Positions 23,210 through 34,294 are shown, counted from the first letter of the stretch. The stretch: 64,000 nucleotides of DNA from Antilocapra americana (GCA_007570785.1 ML664175.1:6893618-6957617); one strand, 5' to 3'. Numbers and translations: made by a program. The notes: generated from the sequence alone by a model not told the origin.

Positions 23210-23412
23210 TCAGTAAAGTTTCAAATAGTAAATATTTTAGGTTGTCCAGGCCATATAGTTCAACCCTACTCAATATTCAGTGGTATGAAAGCAGCCACAG
23301 ATAATACTAAACAAATGAGTGTGACTGTGTTCTAATAAAACTTTATTTGCAAAAATAGGTTGAGGGCCAGATTTGGTCTACAGATCATAGTCTGTCAATT
23401 CCTGCTCAAATG
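23210..23412 (+). mobile_element. Nonautonomous DNA transposon relic (hAT-type, copy 2)
   Basis: 'tagtaaatattttaggttgt' near 23226, 'gaaagcagccacagataata' near 23287, 'ctgtgttctaataaaacttt' near 23325 and 'gggccagatttggtctacag' near 23366. It is the better kept of the two copies in the window and has the same orientation as that at 10065-10280. The family name is uncertain. Confidence 0.75.
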
Positions 23413-24049
23413 TTTCTATACTGAATGTCTTTCACTTCCATGATTAAGAAATATAAACATTTATAAAAATAGAAGAAATGAGGCACATTGGTAATCATAA
23501 TTAAGACCTAGTGGTTGGCTCTTTAAGGAGTGACACAATTAGGTGATAGAAGCTGACCCTTTCCTTATCTATGGTTTCCTTAGAATGCTGGTTTACTTCT
23601 AGACAGGGAGGTCTTAGACTCTAGATTGGCCTGTCCCTCTACCGTGCTATAACCTCTACACTGGCTTCCTGATCCCTCCAAGATTAATAACTGCTACAGT
23701 GTTGCACTTTATAATCCAGAATGAAAATATACATTGTAAGAGAAATTAATTTATCTCACCCCTCTAGTAGCAATAGAATAACTGAGAATCTTGGGGAAAA
23801 CTTCTGACAAATTTAATATGGTACCACTGAATGACCATGACTTGCTTTTCCTCTTCACTGCATTTGGGATCTCCTGACCTGTTTCTGCTGACAAGCCTGG
23901 GACCTTTTAGGAGAATGGGATGTTGCTGAGCAGCTCTAGAGAATTCTACCTTTTGCCCTGAAAACTCTGGGGACTCCTCACTATAATTCATATTTCATGG
24001 TGGGGGGGCAGACTGACCACACTTCCAAAATGCTGCTTAGGTTCTGACT
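23413..24049. other. Unclassified stretch
   Basis: No gene or named repeat. A G-run lies at about 24002-24008. Confidence 0.5.
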
Positions 24050-24430
24050 GCATTCACAGGCCCCAACTGTCTCTTCTAAAGTGTGTCTCTCTAATTAGCA
24101 GATTTGCTGTGAAGGAAACACCAAGTGTGGCAGAAATTGTCTTCCTATTGGAGAACAGTGGGAGAGCAGGTGCTTGAATGTGGGAATGTCAGAGCTCAGA
24201 GTGAAGACAATTATTCTCCCCCATGTAGCTCAGCATGAAAGAGAAATTAGCAAGAAAAAGGCAGGCAGCTGCTCTCTCCCGGGTGTTATGGGCAACTGCA
24301 ATGAGACGGCTCCGCTACACCTGGGCATGTTCAGCCTGTGCTGGCCTCACAGGCCTCATGGGCCGGTGCCCAGGATTCTGAGATGCATGGCAGCAGCCCA
24401 TGCCAGGAAGGAGCTAGAAGGAAACTAACC
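24050..24430. other. Unique CpG-bearing patch, candidate conserved element
   Basis: 'ctctctaattagcagatttg' near 24088 holds a TAATTA homeodomain core. Downstream are four CpG sites ('tcccgggtg', 'gacggctccgc', 'gggccggtg') within about 100 bases near 24278-24366. An 84-codon frame (24174-24428) covers it without any recognised motif. Function is inference. Confidence 0.28.
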
Positions 24431-24677
24431 ACTTCTGGACTCTGCAAGAACTGAAAGTGAAACCAGTAATGTGATACTTAGGTGTCTTCCACAGCAGGGA
24501 CATTTTTCAGAATCAAGATTAATTCAGGAATAACATTATATCCCCTCCTCCCCTTGACATTCATCCATCCATGTTCAATTTTTACCCAAATCAAATGACA
24601 CAACTGATGATTGTCTGTTCCATTTTCTATTAGATAAGCCCAAAGATGGGGCCCTAAATAACTTACCTAGTGAGAAT

Positions 24678-24953
24678 TCTGCTGCTGCTGCTAAGTCGCA
24701 TGAGTCATGTCCGACTCTGTGCGACCCCATAGACGGCAGCCCACCAGGCTCCCCCATCCCTGGGATTCTCCAGCCAAGAACACTGGAATGGTTGCCATTT
24801 CCTTCTCCAATGCATGAAAGTGACAAGTGAAAGCGAAGTCGCTCAGTCGCATCTGACTCTTAGCGACCCCATGGACTGCAGCCTACCAGGCTCCTCCGTC
24901 CATAGGATTTTCCAGGCAAGAGTACTGGAGTGGGTCGCCAGTGCCTTCTCTGC
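24678..24953 (-). mobile_element. Bov-A2 SINE with 9-bp target-site duplication
   Basis: Read on the plus strand it starts with a GCT-triplet run and 'ctaagtcgcatgagtcatgt'. It shows two Bov-A monomers joined by 'gcatgaaagtgacaagtgaa'. Perfect copies of 'agtgagaat' flank it at 24669-24677 and 24954-24962. The element is non-coding and relies on BovB machinery. Confidence 0.95.
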
Positions 24954-25314
24954 AGTGAGAATGGGGAGAGTTTTAATAGGATGACTTTTACCCAGGCTTC
25001 TCTCAAGGAAAGGCAAGCTATTAATTCAGGCTGCCCAGGAGCATACACTGTCAAACCCAGCTGGACCCTGGTGATCAGGAAGGTTCAGGTTCCTTTTGGA
25101 TCACTCTTGTGTGAGGATTCCCTGTCTTCCTCTGTCCTTTATACTATGTGGCATAGTTAAAAGATTCTAAGAGAGGCCTGAGAACAGGGGCACTGTGTTG
25201 GCCAAAGGAAATGGATTTTTAAAACAAGCAACTGTCATTTCTATTTGACTAGGTAAGAACTCATTTGTTTCAAAGTCAAAAATCAGAATTCCACTGGGGC
25301 CTACCAGTGTTTGG

Positions 25315-25690
25315 CTCCTAATTATGTTAGTCCAGTCCTATAACAAACAAATTCTCAAGTCTCAGAGGTTTAAAACATTATAATTTTTTTCTCATATATG
25401 CAGAAGTTCAATGCAGATGTACCTGTCTCACAGGTAGCTTTACTCTCCATGGTCATTCAGGGACCCAAGCTCCTTTCACCTTTTGGCCCCTGCTTCTTCA
25501 GAGTCTTTTCCAGTCACTGACAGGCAGGGAATAGAGCAAGGGGAAGACACATCTGCTTCTTATACACTCAGAACCAAAAAAGATACACATCACTTCTAAC
25601 CACATTCCATTCATGAATATTAATTGCACAGTCACACCTAGATGGCAGGTAACTGTAGCATCAATCCTGGCTGCGCAGCCACTTCACAGC
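25315..25690 (+). mobile_element. Probable ancient interspersed repeat, unnamed
   Basis: The order 'ggtttaaaacattataattt', 'catggtcattcagggaccca' near 25449 and 'acatcacttctaaccacatt' near 25587, ending 'cacacctagatggcaggtaa', resembles a common mammalian repeat of several hundred bp. I cannot name the family with confidence. Confidence 0.4.
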
Positions 25691-26857
25691 AACAAGCTGA
25701 CATTATGAGGAGGGAGCACAGGGAGTGGTCAGCTGGCTGTGGGCACCCTTACAGCCCTTCAGCCCCTCCAAGAACTGCCTGCTAATGTTGTGGCTCAACA
25801 GGATGACTGTCCCTGAGACACTGCTTCATTTTGCTCTGCCACTATCCCTATCTTCTTAGAGTTCCCTCAGGTAGCATTTCTGCAAATGCTTCATTCAAAG
25901 CTAAAGGCAGATGTGGAGCTGTGGTGGCAGAATTCTTAGTAGGAGTCCAGCCTGGATGCTTCAACAGAAGTCAGCAGTGTCTGCAGTAAGGCCAGGTCTG
26001 CTTGGGGCTGTGGAAGTGAAAGGGAAAAGTTAATGGTCACCTGCATCTTGAAGAGTTAATGGTCACTTGCATATGTGACTGTCAGCTGGGAGGCAGCCTG
26101 TGATGGCTTAGTGAGCCGAGTTCTGGTCAAAGTCATTGCTCTGAAAGAGACTACCAGAGTTTCTTTACACCAAGAATGCATGATTAGGTGAATATTTAAA
26201 AAGAAAACTCTGTAGCAATCCAAATTTAAATTGTGCCAGCCTAATTCCCAGTTTCTTCTGATCCATTTTGACACAACTCTTCTGATAAATTTATCTTGTA
26301 TGCTTTTTTATTCTCCAAGGTATTATCCAGGATTTTTACATTTCTAGAGCATTTAAAAATTATTTCCGAGTTTTTTGGAATCTGGTCTCTCCTTGTCCCA
26401 CAGAAAACTCCTATAAACCAAGAAGTACACAAAAAGCTTGAAAGACACAGGCTATCTGATGTACACCCAGATGTTGCAGGTGTCCCAAATATTCCCAGAT
26501 GTTCCAAATGCTCTGACTCTCGGGATTCAGATTTAACTGGACTAGGCTACCTTTATCGTTCTTTCAAAATTCATTTCATCCAAAAAATCCTTTGGACGCA
26601 TGTCACTTATACCATCTCCTCCTTATAATACCTTTGACAGCAATAGGTCTCAAAAGTTTTCTTCAAACCAATGTAATTAGAAATACCCTCAGCTTAGATT
26701 AGCACACCTCTGTCATTATAGAAACAGAAAGAATTTTCACAAATCATCATACTCACCATCCCCATCCAAACAAGTCAAGACCCCTCAGCATCTCATTAGG
26801 GTTAGGGACGCTGAGCACAAGCTGAGAGTACCATGTGCATTAATGGAAAATAATTAT
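25691..26857. other. Unclassified stretch
   Basis: A 110-codon sense frame at 26296-26628 and 72- to 88-codon antisense frames overlap here. None has a domain, signal peptide or membrane span I recognise. Two TTAGGG units sit at 26795-26806, too few to matter. Confidence 0.45.
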
Positions 26858-27187
26858 CACTCTGTAGCTCAGGTGGGAAGGGATCTGCCTGCAATGCAGG
26901 AGACCCCGGTCTGATTTCTGGGTCGGGAAGATCCACTGGAGAAGGGATATGCTACCCACTGGTGTTCTTGGGCTTCCCTGGTGGCTCAGATGGTAAAGAA
27001 TCCGCCCACAGAGCAGGAGACCTGAGTTTGAGCCCTGGGTTGGGAAGATCCCCTGGAAAAGGGTACAGCTAGCTACCCGCTCCAGTATTCTGGCCTGGAG
27101 AATTCTGTGGACAGAGGAGCCTGGGGGGCTATAGTCCATGGGGTCCCAAAGAGTCAGTCACAACTGAATGACTTTCACTTCACTTCA
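26858..27187 (+). mobile_element. Bov-tA SINE, two-headed (dimeric 5' module)
   Basis: The first head, degraded at its start, begins near 26858 ('tgtagctcaggtgggaaggg'). It breaks inside the Bov-A body after 'ggtgttctt'. A second complete head starts at 26970 ('gggcttccctggtggctcag') and is followed by a full Bov-A body with the tail 'gactttcacttcacttcag'. The architecture and junction match the copy at 1124-1436. Confidence 0.9.
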
Positions 27188-27299
27188 GTAGTTGATTTTT
27201 CGCTACATTCTCTCCCTAGGTTACTGAATTGACATGTTTCTTGGTGATTTTTGTTGTTTTTTTCTTTAGATTCAAGTGAGTGAGAGACAGCTTAACTGA

Positions 27300-27545
27300 C
27301 TATGCAGAACATGAACTCTCAAGTCAGTTGATGTGTTCAAAATCTGGTCTCTGCCATGCAGTAGTTGTTTAATGTGATCTTAGAGAAAATACATAACTCT
27401 CTCTTCCTCAATTTCTCATCTGTAAAATGGGAATGATAACCCACATTATAGGGCTGTTGTGAGGACTGAATCCGTCAGTAATAAAAAGCACTTTTTAATC
27501 ATGCCTGGTGCATAATTAGTGCAACATAAATATTTGCTATTTTAA
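27300..27545 (+). mobile_element. MIR SINE, nearly full length
   Basis: 'catctgtaaaatgggaatga' near 27417, 'agggctgttgtgaggactga' near 27451, 'aaaaagcactttttaatcat' and 'gcctggtgcataattagtgc' near 27504. The head near 27330 is more diverged. Confidence 0.88.
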
Positions 27546-28385
27546 TGTGCACATTACTTACCAGATCTTATATGCCAACTAGTGATGGGAAGCCAGTTAG
27601 ACTGCCCTCAGCCTTACATGCTTCCTGAAATCCACATCCTTGGTTGGGCTCACTTAGGTTTAGTGCCCTCCAAAGGAAGAAGAATAACGGAATAGAAACT
27701 ATGCTAGCAGGTTACTTTTGTACCTGCTGAATGTCTGGCTTGCTCCCATGCTTATCCTTTGGTTTCCTATATATAACTTATGGTGCAAACCAATCAGGCT
27801 ACATGTGAGAGTTCAAATGTGTTAAACAAAATGAGACATTATGTCAAGAACGATAAACAAGAAATGTCCTGGACAAATTAGGGTGTGCATGTGTGATAAT
27901 CCTAACTGCTGCTTATTTCAGGTGGACTGCTTGGCCTGCTGCAGCACTGTGGCAAGAATTCTGACATTTAGTAAATAACGCTTCACAATGTAGGCATTTA
28001 TTCAAAATTTTTACTCCTTTCAACATCCTTATAAAGTAGATTTTATTATTTTCCTATTTTACAATGAAAGTTTATTGATGCACTAGTTATACCAATGGTA
28101 AACAACACATTTTTTTTTCCTATTCTACCAGGTTGCAGTTCCCTTTATTCCCAGACAACTCCCAGTTTCTGAACATCTTAAACAACTTTGAGCAACTGTC
28201 TGGTCCACATGCTTATACGATTCATGTTGCTTATTTATTCTCTGACTAGGTTTGTGCCTATGACAAGCCATGTATTTTTTAATCAAAAAAGATTCTTTAA
28301 ATTCTACAGTACTTTACAATTATCAAAAGTATCACATACCTGATTTCTTATAATCCCATAATAACCCACTTTTAAAATCTTCTAC
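27546..28385. other. Mostly unclassified, possible antisense MIR near 28000
   Basis: 'catccttataaagtagattt' to 'tcctattttacaatgaaag' (28023-28070) resembles an antisense MIR core. The rest is not recognised, and no gene is seen. Confidence 0.4.
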
Positions 28386-28389
28386 CTCT

Positions 28390-29130
28390 GAATTGGCCTG
28401 CCTTCCTTCTCCTTACTGATTATCACTAGTCTGCTCTCTATATCTGTTAGTCTGCTTCTTTTTTGTTTTATTCACTAGTTTGTTGTATTTTTTTAGATTT
28501 CATATATAAGTGGTATTTGTCTTTCTCTAACTTATTTCACTTAACATAATGCCCTCCAAGTACATCCATACTGCCACAAATGGCAAAATTTTATTCTTTT
28601 TTATGACTGAGTAGTATTCCATTTTATTTATATACCACATCTTCTTTATCCATTCATCTGCTAATGGACACTTGGGTTGCTTTCATACTCTGGCAATAGT
28701 AAATAATGCTGCTATGAACATTGGAACATATATATCTTTTCAAATTGGTGTTTTGCTTTTTTAGATGTATATGAGTCATATGGTAGTTCTATTTTTAGTT
28801 TTCTGAGAAATCTCTATATTTTTTTCCACAGTGGCTGCACCAATTTACATTGTTACCAACAGTATGAGGGTTCTTTTTTCTCCACTTCCTTGTGAACACT
28901 TGTTATTCATGCTCTTATTTGATAGCCATTCTGGCAGGTATGAGATGATACCTTATCAAGGTTTTGATTTACATTTCCCTGATGATTAACAATGTTGACC
29001 AACTTTTCATGTTCCTGTCGACAATCTGCATTTCATCTTTGGAAAAACGTCTGTTTAGTTCTTCTGTTCATTTTTTTAATCAAATTGTTTTTCACTTCCT
29101 AAAATTAATTTTAATAATTAGTAAAATAGA
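28390..29130 (-). mobile_element. Old L1 (L1M-type) 3' region, antisense
   Basis: A long match to the antisense L1M 3' pattern: 'tttcacttaacataatgccc' near 28535, 'tatgactgagtagtattcca' near 28602, 'ccattcatctgctaatggac' near 28650, 'ccacagtggctgcaccaatt' near 28827 and 'acatttccctgatgattaac' near 28970. Small indels leave no coding frame; a 72-codon frame near 28964 is chance. Confidence 0.9.
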
Positions 29131-29194
29131 TGTGCGAGTTTATCTTTCTCTGGGTCACAATATATGGGAAAATGGGTTTTAGGAGAAGAGGAAA

Positions 29195-29455
29195 GTTTAA
29201 ACTCTGGCTCTGTCAATCATTAGCTATGAGATATAGTTCAAATCTCTTGCATTCTTTATACCACAAGTTCTGTGGTACATAGAACTATGGTACATACACA
29301 TCTGTACATCCTCCTGGAATTGTAAGCATTTCCTTATCTATAAACTGGGAATAATAACATTTGGGTATCTTAAAGATTAGATGAGATGTTTTAGGGAAAG
29401 AGTTTAGCAAATAGTAAGTACTAAGATTTTCAGTGATTGCTGTTACAATAGTAAT
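29195..29455 (+). mobile_element. MIR SINE, interrupted
   Basis: 'aactctggctctgtcaatca' near 29200 begins a MIR. A short foreign stretch around 29262-29320 with repeated 'gtggtacat' / 'atggtacat' intervenes. Then 'ttccttatctataaactggg' and 'gattagatgagatgttttag' resume it, ending near 29455. Confidence 0.7.
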
Positions 29456-29522
29456 CATTACCATAGACTTAGAAGAATAATTTTTGAGACAAATGAATAG
29501 ACAACAGGATAAGCAAATAACC

Positions 29523-29723
29523 TACCCTGGGGGCTCAGATGGTATAGAATCTGCCTGCGGTGCAGGAGACCTGAGTTCCCTGGGTTGGAAAGACCCTCTG
29601 GAGAAGGAAGTGGCAATCCAGTATCTTTGCTTGAAGATTCCATCAACAGAGGAGCCTCGTGGGCTACCATCCATGGGGTTGCAAAGAGTTGGACATGACT
29701 GAGCAACTTTCACTTTGCTTCAC
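29523..29723 (+). mobile_element. Bov-tA SINE with 13-bp target-site duplication
   Basis: The head is slightly 5'-shortened ('ccctgggggctcagatggta' near 29525). The Bov-A body ends 'gagcaactttcactttgctt'. Perfect copies of 'taagcaaataacc' flank it at 29510-29522 and 29724-29736. The body lacks part of the usual 'acccactccag' segment. Confidence 0.95.
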
Positions 29724-29736
29724 TAAGCAAATAACC

Positions 29737-30524
29737 AGCAATCAGACGGCCATGAAAGAAAGCTTTCTCTGCCTTCCTATCAAAAAATGAATGCTATGCT
29801 TTCACAAGTGTGCAAGTGTGTAAAGATGCATGCATGAGGATTTTCAGCATTTCATTTCATAAATGCAGAGCATGGGGTATCTTTGGCTAATTGGTCACAG
29901 TGTCTCTAGCATTGAATGAAATGAGCAGTCTACTTTGTATAAGAGGAAATCCTCTGAATCTGGCCACCAGAATTCAGATTGAATCACTGAAGTAGAAAGT
30001 TTCAGTCCTATTAAGCCCCATGCTTGAGCCAGAGTGCAGACCAAAGTCCCCAGAATGGAGTGAAGTTTGGGTCCCCTAGAGGAAGGAGCTTGCTACACTG
30101 CCAAAAATGTATACTGTAAGTTCCACTTTTAGACTGTTAGTAGTATAAATCAATGGAAAACTATAACAGCCTGCTAGAGGCAGGACTGCTAATGGCCCAG
30201 TACCTTCAGGAATGAAGATTTAGGTCACCCTACCAGACAGGGAACACCTCTAGCCCAGGAACAACTCTAGCCAAGATGCTTGCTGAAGGGCAAGGAAATA
30301 TGGAATGGGCAAAAGGAGAAGGTGTAAATATTTACAAATACTAAGTGTAACCCTGTGACAAGTTGCAGAAACAAAAACTGTAATTGTTATGAGCATTTCT
30401 ACCGTATTCTGATCTAAATATATGTGTATACATATTTATCTTCCCCTTTCCCAGTTCTCTAACATTTCCTTGTTAATCTCATCACAAGGAAAAAACAATG
30501 TGAATATGGGAGGTGATGTTGATT
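29737..30524. other. Unclassified stretch
   Basis: No gene or recognised repeat. It contains unique text with few CpGs. Confidence 0.45.
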
Positions 30525-30645
30525 AAACTTACTCTGGTGATTGTTTTCAAAATATATACATACATCAAGTTACTATGTTGTACACCTAAAACTATATAAT
30601 GTTATGTGCCAGTTATATCTCAATAACACTGGAAGACAAAGGTAT
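30525..30645 (+). mobile_element. L1 (L1MA-type) 3' end
   Basis: 'gttactatgttgtacaccta' near 30570, 'ctatataatgttatgtgcca' near 30592 and 'gttatatctcaataacactg' near 30612 form the short terminal signature of an L1MA-type 3' UTR in sense direction. Confidence 0.75.
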
Positions 30646-30679
30646 GTAAATAGTAATTAACCTTATAGCCCAGTATGTA

Positions 30680-31486
30680 GTTCAGTTCAGTTCAGTTTAG
30701 TTGCTCAGTCGTGTCCAACTCTTTGTGACCCCATGAATCGCAGCACTCCAGGCCACCCTGTCCATCACCAACTCTCGGAATCTACCCAAACCCAAGTCCA
30801 TCAAGTCAGTGATGCCATTCAGCCACGTCATCCTCTGTTGTCCCCTTCTCCTCCTGCCCCCAATCCTTCCCAGCCTTGGTGTCTTTTCCAGTGAGTCAAC
30901 TCTTCGCAAGAGGTGGCCAAAGTATGGAGTTTCAGCTTCAACATCAGTCCTTCCAATGAACACCCAGGACTGATCTCCTTTAGGATGGACTGGCTGGATC
31001 TTCTTGTAGTCCAAGGGACTCTCAAGAGTCTTCTCCAACACCACAGTTCAAAAGCATCAATTCTTTGGAGCTCAGCCTTCTTTATGGTCCAACTCTCACA
31101 TCCATACATGACTACTGGAAAAACCATAGCTTTGACTAGATGGAAGTTTGTTGGCAAAGTAACGTCTCTGCTTTTAAATGTGCTATCTAGGTTTGTCATA
31201 ACTTTCTTTCCAAGGAGTACGCGTCTTTTAATTTCATGGCTGCAATCACCATCTGCAGTGAGTTTGGAGCCCACAAAAATAAAGTCTGACACTGTTTCCA
31301 CTGTTTCCCTGTCTATTTCCCATGAAGTGATAGGACCAGATGCCATGATCTTAGTTTTCTGAATGTTGAGCTTTAAGCCAACTTTTTCGCTCTCCTCTTT
31401 CACTTTCATCAAGAGGCTTTTAGTTCCTCTTCACTTTCTGCCATAAGGGTGGTGTTATTTGCATATCTGAAGTTATTGATATTTCT
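30680..31486 (-). mobile_element. BovB LINE, 5'-truncated 0.8-kb 3' part
   Basis: On the plus strand it starts with the reversed simple tail (GTTCA repeats at 30680) and runs through the 3' UTR into the C-terminal half of the reverse-transcriptase ORF. It ends near 31486, where it diverges from the BovB at 58063-59499. A 194-codon minus frame (30828-31412) is the ORF remnant. At 31454-31465 the minus-strand codons give Y-A-N-N where active reverse transcriptases have Y-A-D-D. The enzyme region is therefore dead here. Confidence 0.95.
30828..31412 (-). pseudogene. BovB ORF2 C-terminal remnant
   Basis: A 194-codon frame on the minus strand covers the reverse-transcriptase thumb and C-terminal region just downstream of the catalytic motif. 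It contains '[20 protein letters not shown]' followed by the W/C-rich '[14 protein letters not shown]' segment seen in the other BovB copy at 58079-58684. A frameshift near 31000 moves the reading frame. The remaining C-terminus is in an overlapping 115-codon frame (30697-31044). It has no N-terminal endonuclease or fingers/palm and cannot be functional. Confidence 0.85.
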
Positions 31487-32335
31487 GGCTATCACAAAGC
31501 GAGTATTACTCAGAAGAAGAATGAACATTATCTCAATATGAGTAGAAAGACTTTACATCTTTTTTGTGTGAAGAGGGTTAGCATTTCTTGTTTAGATAAA
31601 GAATAGTTACATCATGTCAGGTATAAGCAAGATTTTACTGTTGTCTTTATCTGGATATTATGTGCAGGTTAAGATATGTGTTTGGAAGCTCTGTGGGCAA
31701 GGGGTGGACTGTGGTAGATTTACATTTTGTCAGCTTTGCTGAATTGGAACTGTGTGTCCCAGAGTTTTCTTTCTTTTATTATTTTGGATTAGGTTTGGCC
31801 ACAAGAGATACTGACGTAAGATGTTGTAGGTAAAGTTAAGAGGCAACCTTTTTCATGCTTCAAAGGTGGCTGTCGAGCACTGTGACAGCCCGTGCATCTT
31901 GTTGCTGATCTGATGACTCACCTTGACAGGGTGGGGCAGCCCTCAGGCCTGAAGCTCCTCCAGCTCTCATCAGCTCTCTTCTCTCACCTTCTCAGGCAGA
32001 TGCAAGTTCAGCCTCAGGAAGGAAGGTGCCAGCTTCTGCAAGTTACCTACCTCATCAAAACTAGAGTAGCTGAGAGACTTTCACAGCTTCCAGTCTGCCC
32101 TTGCTGTCTCTTATTTCATGTCCTTTTTTTTTTTCTTTTTCCCCAAGCTGCTTTTACAGGCAACCTGTTATAAGTTTTGTCCAACACCGGCTGCAATAGC
32201 CATACAGAGACTTCTTCATCACCTCTCACTATTGTGTAAGTTCTAGTCCATGTTAAAAATCATGTATTCTTACCACTCAGCGTGGTTCTGCTTCTGTGAT
32301 CAAGCTCTGACTGATGCAGTAGGATTTTGCTTTTT
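31487..32335. other. Unclassified stretch, possibly an old repeat
   Basis: The text around 31900-32320, ending 'gtgatcaagctctgactgat', resembles the end of an ancient mammalian repeat that I cannot name. A 93-codon frame at 31892-32173 lies in it and ends in a T-rich run, so it is not treated as a gene. Confidence 0.35.
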
Positions 32336-32785
32336 ATTTAAAATGTGATCATCTGGATATATGGCTTTTCAAGACAGAAAATTTTATTATGCTGATCCCA
32401 GACTTCCTGTGGCCACAATTAGCTGAAACTGAACGGCTGCTCCCTGGGATGATGCATGCGCCGTCCAGCTTGCCACAGGCCCCATCTGGCCATCTTCACT
32501 CATCTATATTTCATGCCTGGTCCCCCAAAGCATTTGGGTTTGTAACTCTTAGACTGGAGGCATTCTTAAAAGGTCTGGTCTGATTTCTGTCCACTGGGCA
32601 CATGAAGCCTTCACGATTGCCTGACCCAGACCAGTGTTTTCTGGTTGTCTGAGTGGCATGTAACAAAGGTTTCACTGCTTCCCGGAAATACTTATTTATT
32701 CCTTATTACACTTACTATTCCATCCTCAGTATACATAGCATATCATTTGCATTACTCAATCTTATTCATTCCCATCGATAGTATC
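32336..32785. other. Unclassified stretch
   Basis: No recognised repeat. A 64-codon frame (32389-32583) has no supporting feature. Confidence 0.45.
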
Positions 32786-32789
32786 ATAT

Positions 32790-33115
32790 GCTTTTTACAA
32801 ACTTTAGAGTTGAAAGAGACTTGAGACAATATCCAGTTGAACCAGTATTCCAACCCAGGTATCAAACTTTGCTCCACCATCATCCACACTCCTCTGATAC
32901 TCCCTTGATTCAGAGATGAATCTGTGATCTCCATTGCATTCAACAAGAGAGGCCTCAGGTTATTTGTTTCTGCTTAACTTTTGCTGTAAAGTAGGGAACT
33001 CATCTCACCTTCTCATTTTACAGATGAGAAAATTCAGGGTTAATGAGTCCTAAGGCTTTTTAACAGCTACTCAATGAAGTGCAGTAAGATCTCAGGACTC
33101 CAGACTTCCATCCAA
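32790..33115 (-). mobile_element. MIR-class SINE relic(s), antisense
   Basis: 'actttagagttgaaagagac' near 32801 and 'cattttacagatgagaaaat' near 33015 fit antisense MIR-type elements, with 'actcaatgaagtgcagtaag' further on. Either one long relic or two adjacent ones. Confidence 0.6.
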
Positions 33116-33479
33116 GGATTAAGCCTATGGACCCTCTGTCTCAATAGGCAATGATCTTGCTTGTACAAAGAGAACTCAGATTATACCCCAAGACCAAACA
33201 GATGTGGGTAGATCAGCTACATGACCAACCTAGAAGGCTGAACCTAGGAAGCTGCTGGTTCCCTCCAGGCTGTGCAGAGGAAACATAAAACCCTTATTAA
33301 CAGTCCTTCCAGGTTTCTGAACCAGGAGTTGAATGAATAAGAAATAGAGAAACATTCAGAAGTTATTTATTTCCCTATTTAACTGAGGTAGTTTTTTTTT
33401 TTTTTCCTTAAAGAAGAGGCATCTTGTTCCCTTTACATCCACTTAGACAAAAACTAGATGTTATTGACAGAAGGCCTGT
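33116..33479. other. Unclassified stretch
   Basis: No gene or named repeat. A T-run lies at about 33392-33405. Confidence 0.5.
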
Positions 33480-33735
33480 GATATGCATCTCAGGTTTTAT
33501 ATGGGGATTTTCATTTTGTCACATCCAGTTTAAGCCACCAGCCTAATTTAATTACAATTAATGAATCACCATTTACCCTGAGGCAAAACCAGGTTTTCTT
33601 GCTGAAGAGGTGTTCAGTGCATAGCATTCAAATTCATGACCTAGACCTCAAATTAACAGGCTGTCCATTAACAATGGATGAGTGGCTTTGAAGACTGCAT
33701 TTATCAGTTGTCACAGTCTTCTCTTGCAGTCTTCA
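33480..33735. other. Unique homeodomain-site-rich patch, candidate enhancer
   Basis: 'cctaatttaattacaattaa' at 33542-33561, continuing into 'tgaatcacc', packs four TAAT/ATTA cores into about 25 bases. Further cores lie near 33652 and 33668, and 'caatgg' lies near 33672. No repeat signature is present. Conservation is untested and function is inference. Confidence 0.28.
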
Positions 33736-33885
33736 GCGTCCCTCTGGAAGAGACAATCAGAATGGGAAGATACTGCAGAAGGAAAGTCCAGGGCTACCTA
33801 GTGCAAATAAGATTTCATTAAACCACCAGCTTTGCTCTTGTGTCGGTGGAGTCTGTGACATGGTAGTTAGAAATGAGTCTGCTGA

Positions 33886-34294
33886 AGTTCTACTCAGGTG
33901 GACAGAACTGGAGCCTATTATCCAGAGTGAAGTAAGCCAGAAGGAAAAACAACAATACAGTATACTAACGCATATATATGGAATTTAGAAAGATGGTAAC
34001 GAGAACGCAGCATGCGAGACAGCAAAAGGAATGCAGACATATAGAACAGACTTGTGGACTCTGTAGATGAGGGCAGAGGTGGGATGATTTGGGAGAATGG
34101 CATTGAAACATGTTAAGTATCATATGTGAAATCAATCGCCAGCCCAGGATTGTTGCTCGGGGCTGCTGCACCGAGATTTCCCTGGGGGAGGGAGTCGGGA
34201 GGGAGGAGGGAGGGGGGTTCTGGAAGGGGAACATATGTACACCCATGGCAATATCATGTCATTGTATGGCAAAACCAATAAAAAAAAAAAAAAA
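33886..34294 (+). mobile_element. Young ruminant L1 3' end, 5'-truncated, 17-bp TSD, poly-A
   Basis: The insert holds the last coding bases and 3' UTR of a ruminant-type L1: 'gagtgaagtaagccagaagg' near 33926, 'actaacgcatatatatggaa' near 33964 and a G-rich 3' UTR near 34180-34225. It ends 'ggcaaaaccaataaaaaa' and a poly-A run to about 34295. Duplications 33869-33885 and 34295-34311 match at 16 of 17 positions. Only about 400 bp of the roughly 6-8 kb element was copied. The long duplication and intact tail make this one of the youngest insertions in the window. Confidence 0.92.

Noticed and set aside
26296..26628. 110-codon frame as a gene or exon
   Set aside because: No recognised domain and no splice or promoter context beyond chance words. 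AT-rich composition is like the flanks.
26795..26806. Interstitial telomere-like TTAGGG repeat
   Set aside because: Only two units, expected by chance.
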